Shown piece by piece: positions 28,323 to 31,314 of a stretch of 31,314 bases of DNA (position 1 is its first letter; each line of letters opens with the position of its first letter). A program made the position numbers and the translations under genes. Source of the DNA: a virus; IMG/VR virus record IMGVR_UViG_3300017713_002817, positions 1-31,314 of that record. One strand, written 5' to 3'. The notes under the pieces are model-generated. The model saw only the letters and a list, made by a program, of their open reading frames with translations, had not been told where the DNA came from and searched no databases.

Positions 28323-29293
28323 GTGAATCTCCCACAAGTAAATGCTATTGTTAATCTCCTACGAATTTCATCCATTTGAAATTTTTCGGTAAATGGTCTA
28401 GTTTTATGAAATTTTGTAGTGTCCCAGCTGTACATTGTGCCGGGAGTATCAAATGTAAGAATTTGTTCTAAGCTTAATCCATATCCAGCTTCGATTGGCC
28501 AAACGCTTTCATCAATACAATTTTCCATAATATAATCATGATCGTCTTGATCAAATTCTTTATGAGTAAACTTTGCTATTTCAGTGCCATAGCGTTCTAT
28601 GCTATCGCCTTTAGCAAATTTTAGTTTTGGTTTTTGTTTTTTAAGAACTGGAAATTCTTCCATATCTTTTGAAAAATCGACATACATTGAGTATGGAAAA
28701 CTTTGATCGAAAATACAAGTACCATCATGGCTATCATGGACATCTAAATTAATCAATCCTTGTCGAGTATATTGAATGTTATCTTCGTGATGCCAATCTT
28801 CGTATTTTAAATCGTCCCAATTGTCTGGTCTAGGATCTCTTTTACGTTTCACATCGCGACCATCACAATGTAATTCAAAATTATAAGGGATGTCATAAAG
28901 AGCACACCAATATAATTCACCATGATCTGAAACAACTTCTGAAATTTTTGAATTAAGTAAGTCAAAAAGATGATTGTGAAAATCTTCTACATTTAATTGG
29001 GGTTTTATGTCTTGCAAAAATTGTAGAAACTCTGGTTTCTTATCTGGCATAATCCAGTCATCATCTATTTTATATTCGGTATGAACTTTATCCCATTCAA
29101 ACTTTGGAGATCGATCTAGATCTAAATCATCAAGGAACCAGAATCCAGATGTTTGAAACTGCACTAAGTGTACATGTTTATCTGTTTTGATATATTCTTC
29201 TTTCAAAAGTTTATTATATAAAACATGTGCAGAAACGATTTCGTCTACTTCCGATTTTGATAAAAAATCGTTAATGTGTTTTGTTTCAAGCAT
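28319..29293 (-). CDS. 2-oxoglutarate/Fe(II) oxygenase-like protein
   Basis: A 324-residue protein. ATG at 29293 has GGAG 6 bases upstream; an ATG four codons earlier lies across the ribosome site. Fe(II) ligand motif HxD is H142-C-D144 (NFELHCDGRD), the distal His is H296 in TTKFHKTRPF, and an Arg near 315 (RRRLTIAF) would hold the 2-oxoglutarate carboxylate. Oxygenases of this kind are frequent in marine myophages; substrate unknown (nucleic acid, protein or metabolite). Its stop overlaps the lysozyme start, so the two are coupled. Confidence 0.72.
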   Translation of the reverse strand: MLETKHINDFLSKSEVDEIVSAHVLYNKLLKEEYIKTDKHVHLVQFQTSGFWFLDDLDLDRSPKFEWDKVHTEYKIDDDWIMPDKKPEFLQFLQDIKPQLNVEDFHNHLFDLLNSKISEVVSDHGELYWCALYDIPYNFELHCDGRDVKRKRDPRPDNWDDLKYEDWHHEDNIQYTRQGLINLDVHDSHDGTCIFDQSFPYSMYVDFSKDMEEFPVLKKQKPKLKFAKGDSIERYGTEIAKFTHKEFDQDDHDYIMENCIDESVWPIEAGYGLSLEQILTFDTPGTMYSWDTTKFHKTRPFTEKFQMDEIRRRLTIAFTCGRFT

Positions 29294-29317
29294 GGGTATC
29301 TCCATAAAGACAAAAAT

Positions 29318-29347
29318 TATAAAAGGGCAATTGCTCGCCCCTTTATT
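29318..29347 (-). terminator. Rho-independent terminator
   Basis: Minus strand AAAGGGGC, an 8-base loop, GCCCTTTT with A/T-rich tail (one G-U pair). It separates the group 29350-30187 from the downstream oxygenase-lysozyme group. Confidence 0.75.
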
Positions 29348-29349
29348 TA

Positions 29350-29391
29350 TTAGTTTAAAAACTTAGATTCTTCTTCGGTATACGGCCACAT
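29350..29391 (-). CDS. Candidate microprotein MWPYTEEESKFLN
   Basis: A 13-codon frame whose ATG overlaps the stop of the DUF3563-like gene (TAATG). The sequence MWPYTEEESKFLN resembles short MWPxTxxE peptides I recall near the ends of small-gene clusters in marine phages and bacteria. It ends just before the terminator. Too short for certainty. Confidence 0.45.
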   Translation of the reverse strand: MWPYTEEESKFLN

Positions 29392-29528
29392 TAGAATAAG
29401 TTTGCCTTTCCACGTTGAAGTGCTTGTAATCTATACTCAAGATCGTACCTATCAGTAGCTTGAGCGAGATATCTTTCACTTGGAGACATACTTAATTGTT
29501 TTACCCAACCCTTAAACCATTTAGTCAA
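29391..29528 (-). CDS. DUF3563-like small protein (45 aa)
   Basis: Start is TTG at 29528 with AAGGAA 8 bases upstream. The 45-residue product reads MTKWFKGWVKQLSMSPSERY followed by LAQATDRYDLEYRLQALQ, the pattern (YLAxAxDxYDLExRxxxL) of the DUF3563 family of short helical proteins. Function unknown. It overlaps the 80-aa gene upstream and the 13-codon frame downstream. Confidence 0.72.
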   Translation of the reverse strand: MTKWFKGWVKQLSMSPSERYLAQATDRYDLEYRLQALQRGKANLF

Positions 29529-29763
29529 TGTTATATTCCTTTCTAATTCTTTGAAGAGATTTAACATTCAGTTCATGTGTTAAAGATTCGACTGTGTGAC
29601 CTTCTTCTCTATATTCATGAATTATCAAACGAGCAATATGAGAATTTGCTTGAGTCTGACGAGCCATGATATAGCCAATCAACACACCTTGAAAAGTTTT
29701 CTTTGTTGCAGAAACAATCCAATTAAGGAGATTCTGCGAGTAGTTCAGCGCTATGGTTGCCAT
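29521..29763 (-). CDS. Small conserved phage protein (80 aa)
   Basis: ATG at 29763 lies within the last codons of the sHSP gene; GAGGTAAAAA is upstream. The 80-residue product has NLLNWIVSATKKTFQGVLIG then YIMARQTQANSHIA, and a C-terminal HELNVKSLQRIRKEY. It matches my memory of a small family in marine T4-like phages and phage-like islands, often next to DUF3563. No membrane segment or catalytic motif is obvious. Confidence 0.7.
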   Translation of the reverse strand: MATIALNYSQNLLNWIVSATKKTFQGVLIGYIMARQTQANSHIARLIIHEYREEGHTVESLTHELNVKSLQRIRKEYNID

Positions 29764-30187
29764 TTTTTACCTCGTTTTTTCCGATTGAAATTTTACGAGG
29801 CAGCTTCTCATCAGGAAGGACGACTTCAAGATTGACAGTCAAGATTCCATCCGTTAGATCTGCTCCAGTTACTTCGGTATATTCCGACAGTCTAAATGAC
29901 TTTTTCCAGTTACGAGCACTAATACCTTTATGAACATATTTTGTTTGTTCTCGACGAGCAGGTCGATCACCCTTGATAGACAAGATGTGGTCTTTTACTT
30001 CAATGTCAATATGTTCTTGTTTAAATCCAGCCACAGCCATTTCGAGAGTATATTTTAACTCTTCTTCTTTGACTACGTTATGTGGTGGATAGGTATCCTT
30101 CGCATGGCTATGAATATTATCTAGCTGATCGAAGATGTGGTCGAAACCAAGAAATGCGTTTCGCGGAAATGCGAATGTTCCAGTCAT
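29723..30187 (-). CDS. Small heat shock protein (Hsp20/alpha-crystallin)
   Basis: A 154-residue chaperone; ATG at 30187 has AGGAGG 6 bases upstream. The alpha-crystallin domain is clear: PPHNVVKEEELKYTLEMAVA, ILSIKGDRPARRE, HKGISARNWKKSFRLSEYTE and GILTVNLEVVLPDEKLPRKI. sHSP genes are a hallmark of T4-like cyanophages and marine relatives, where they may guard capsid assembly or host proteins. A TATAAATA late promoter and a leader hairpin precede it, so it appears late-expressed. Its end overlaps the next gene. Confidence 0.95.
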   Translation of the reverse strand: MTGTFAFPRNAFLGFDHIFDQLDNIHSHAKDTYPPHNVVKEEELKYTLEMAVAGFKQEHIDIEVKDHILSIKGDRPARREQTKYVHKGISARNWKKSFRLSEYTEVTGADLTDGILTVNLEVVLPDEKLPRKISIGKNEVKNGNHSAELLAESP

Positions 30188-30207
30188 ATTTGCCTCCTGT
30201 TAAGCAA

Positions 30208-30243
30208 GGTTATGTAGTGGACCCGATTATTCGGCATCCACTA
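30208..30243 (-). promoter_or_regulatory. Leader hairpin upstream of the sHSP gene
   Basis: Minus strand TAGTGGA pairs with TCCACTA (7 bp), with an inner CCGA/TCGG stem and an ATAA loop. It lies between the late promoter and AGGAGG, right at the predicted transcript 5' end, so it may stabilise the mRNA. It has no T tail and is not a terminator in this direction. Confidence 0.6.
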
Positions 30244-30244
30244 C

Positions 30245-30252
30245 TATTTATA
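30245..30252 (-). promoter_or_regulatory. T4-type late promoter of the sHSP gene
   Basis: Exact TATAAATA on the minus strand, 58 bases upstream of the ATG at 30187 and just after the regA stop. Confidence 0.8.
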
Positions 30253-30627
30253 TTAAGACTTGTTACCAATATTATATTTTGGTTGTAAAGTCCAATTGTT
30301 TTTTTCTTTGAAAGGAATAATTTTAATTTGACGCATTGGCGCTAATGGTTTAGCCGTCGCTGTGTCATCAATTGATACCAATCCCCAATCGCTCATAAGT
30401 GTCGCGATTGTGTTACGACGAGCAACGTCGTTTTCTTCTAAGTTGGACTTTTTCCCATCAAGCAAAAAGAGTTCTTTGAAATGGACGATGAAATACCGTC
30501 CTTGTTTATGGAGAATATGGCAAGATTGAAAGAGTGTATTTTCTTTTCTTGATGCCACGCCAATCCGAGTCAACGTTTCTCGTACTTTGAGAAAATCGTC
30601 TGGCTCGTTCAAAGTCACCTCTAGCAT
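30253..30627 (-). CDS. regA: RegA translational repressor
   Basis: RegA binds near start codons of early mRNAs and blocks translation. The protein MLEVTLNEPDDFLKVRETLT, with LFQSCHILHKQGRYFIVHFK, aligns along its length with T4 RegA (MIEITLKKPEDFLKVKETLT...). ATG at 30627 gives 124 residues, like T4 RegA (122); a GTG at 30666 would add 13 residues. The ribosome binding site is weak, as expected for a self-regulated gene. It follows gene 62 as in T4 (44-62-regA-43). Confidence 0.95.
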   Translation of the reverse strand: MLEVTLNEPDDFLKVRETLTRIGVASRKENTLFQSCHILHKQGRYFIVHFKELFLLDGKKSNLEENDVARRNTIATLMSDWGLVSIDDTATAKPLAPMRQIKIIPFKEKNNWTLQPKYNIGNKS

Positions 30628-30652
30628 AGAGGCGGGAGTCCACTCTACTATA

Positions 30653-31030
30653 TTATTTTTTTCCACCTCGATAAACCTTCTTTTTCAAATCGTTAATTCG
30701 TTCAGACGATAGAAGGCTGAGGACTTGGCGGGCTTTTTCATTACTATAGCCATAATATTCCTTGATCACTTCAACGTCATCATTCTTTTGAGCTTTTGCC
30801 CATTTGGAGAATCTTCTTTTCTTCCGTACTATATTTATAAGAAAATCGAATTGAAGGCGATTATCCAAATGCGCGTTGAGATTCATCTCATTTGCTATAA
30901 GAACCGTGTCATTAAAATAAGATAGTTGCCGATTTACCATAAACGCGTTATAAGATTTTTCGGCGATATCATCAACCATAATATTAGATTTACCATAGTT
31001 GATGTCATTACAATACTCGAATGGGTTCAT
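30653..31030 (-). CDS. 62: Clamp-loader small subunit (T4 gp62)
   Basis: A 125-residue protein that with gp44 loads the gp45 clamp. The sequence NPFEYCNDINYGKSNIM, VNRQLSYFNDTVLIANEMN and RFSKWAKAQKNDDVEVIKEY matches the short gp62 form of cyanophages. ATG at 31030 overlaps the glutaredoxin stop. T4 gp62 is longer (187 residues). Placement before regA is as in T4. Gene 44 is outside the window. Confidence 0.92.
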   Translation of the reverse strand: MNPFEYCNDINYGKSNIMVDDIAEKSYNAFMVNRQLSYFNDTVLIANEMNLNAHLDNRLQFDFLINIVRKKRRFSKWAKAQKNDDVEVIKEYYGYSNEKARQVLSLLSSERINDLKKKVYRGGKK

Positions 31031-31314
31031 TGAAAGTTCTCCACGCCACCAACGTAATCATCAAAATTGAGTTCTGCTTCAAGTATTTCTTCTGTCAATT
31101 CTTGAGTATTAACTTTGTTTAAGTGTTTGGTGTTCCAATATAGTTGCGGCACAGTTCTATGATTGTTTGAACGTAACCATTCACGTCCACTTATATCTTC
31201 GCTGACGTTTATAACATTATATGAGTATCCCCAATCATCCAGCTTTGCTTTCATGATTTCACAGAATACGCAATTAACTTGTGTGTATAGTGTAAGTCTA
31301 ACTGAATTTGACAT
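31027..31314 (-). CDS. Glutaredoxin (NrdC-like), at window edge
   Basis: A 95-residue thioredoxin-fold protein starting at the last window base; ATG at 31314 gives a natural N-terminus, but an earlier start outside the window cannot be excluded. Active site CVFC (C15, C18), cis-Pro region HRTVPQLYWN. It reduces ribonucleotide reductase or other thiols using glutathione. The stop overlaps the gp62 start. Confidence 0.92.
   Translation of the reverse strand: MSNSVRLTLYTQVNCVFCEIMKAKLDDWGYSYNVINVSEDISGREWLRSNNHRTVPQLYWNTKHLNKVNTQELTEEILEAELNFDDYVGGVENFQ

Noticed and set aside
30832-30839. TATAAATA on the minus strand inside gene 62
   Set aside because: It falls in codons for Leu-Ile-Asn-Ile of a conserved protein and is most simply a coding coincidence, although a late regA promoter cannot be excluded.

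Overview
The window reads as part of the genome of a T4-like (Straboviridae/Kyanoviridae-type) marine myovirus. The direct evidence is a set of T4 core replication and regulation genes: DNA polymerase gp43, clamp-loader subunit gp62, RegA, UvsX, a gp41-type helicase and a gp42-type hydroxymethylase. T4-type early promoters (GTTTAC, 18 bp, TATAAT) and late promoters (TATAAATA) are also present. Small genes familiar from marine myophages (sHSP, A-type Fe-S carrier, MazG-like, ThyX, 2OG oxygenase) fit the same picture. The permuted two-piece tmRNA (below) has an alphaproteobacterial design, so I infer an alphaproteobacterial host such as the SAR11, SAR116 or Roseobacter groups. The genus cannot be fixed from sequence alone.

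Layout. 1-2461 (minus): two late genes behind a TATAAATA promoter, one cut by the window edge. 2507-5378 (minus): small membrane, exported and DUF932-type genes driven by two early promoters. 5379-6612 (minus): an early transcript carrying a 28-aa ORF, the tmRNA acceptor piece, a 62-aa protein gene lying inside the tmRNA intervening segment, the tmRNA coding piece and a GNAT acetyltransferase, closed by a hairpin terminator. 6631-10225 (plus): the only plus-strand block, a late operon of five exported or membrane proteins, two of them overlapping in different frames. 10222-11147 (minus): small early genes. 11148-19960 (minus): a long early operon with a glycosyltransferase-like protein, UDP-glucuronate 4-epimerase, UDP-glucose dehydrogenase, cytosine-C5 methyltransferase-like protein, UvsX, gp41 helicase, ThyX and a PRMT-like methyltransferase. 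19932-23244: UDG-like protein, dCMP deaminase, dCMP hydroxymethylase, nucleotidyltransferase, cupin and a DUF1599-like protein. 23262-25047: PD-(D/E)XK-like nuclease, primase-like protein and MazG-like protein. 25052-27593: gp43. 27605-31314: Fe-S carrier, lysozyme, 2OG oxygenase, tiny proteins, sHSP, RegA, gp62 and glutaredoxin.

How it works together. The early minus-strand operons supply nucleotides (ThyX, dCMP deaminase, dCMP hydroxymethylase, MazG), replicate and recombine DNA (43, 62, 41, UvsX), and probably build and attach a sugar to hydroxymethylcytosine (UDP-sugar enzymes plus a glycosyltransferase-like gene; inference). Terminator hairpins sit directly against the next early promoter, so transcription units abut without spacing. 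The late promoters serve the envelope-directed plus-strand island, the leftmost genes and the sHSP.

The most striking item is the phage-borne circularly permuted tmRNA. Its acceptor stem has 7 pairs including a G3-U pair, the CCA is encoded, and the 14-residue tag is ANDNFAPVDYAIAA. A protein gene is embedded between the two RNA pieces.
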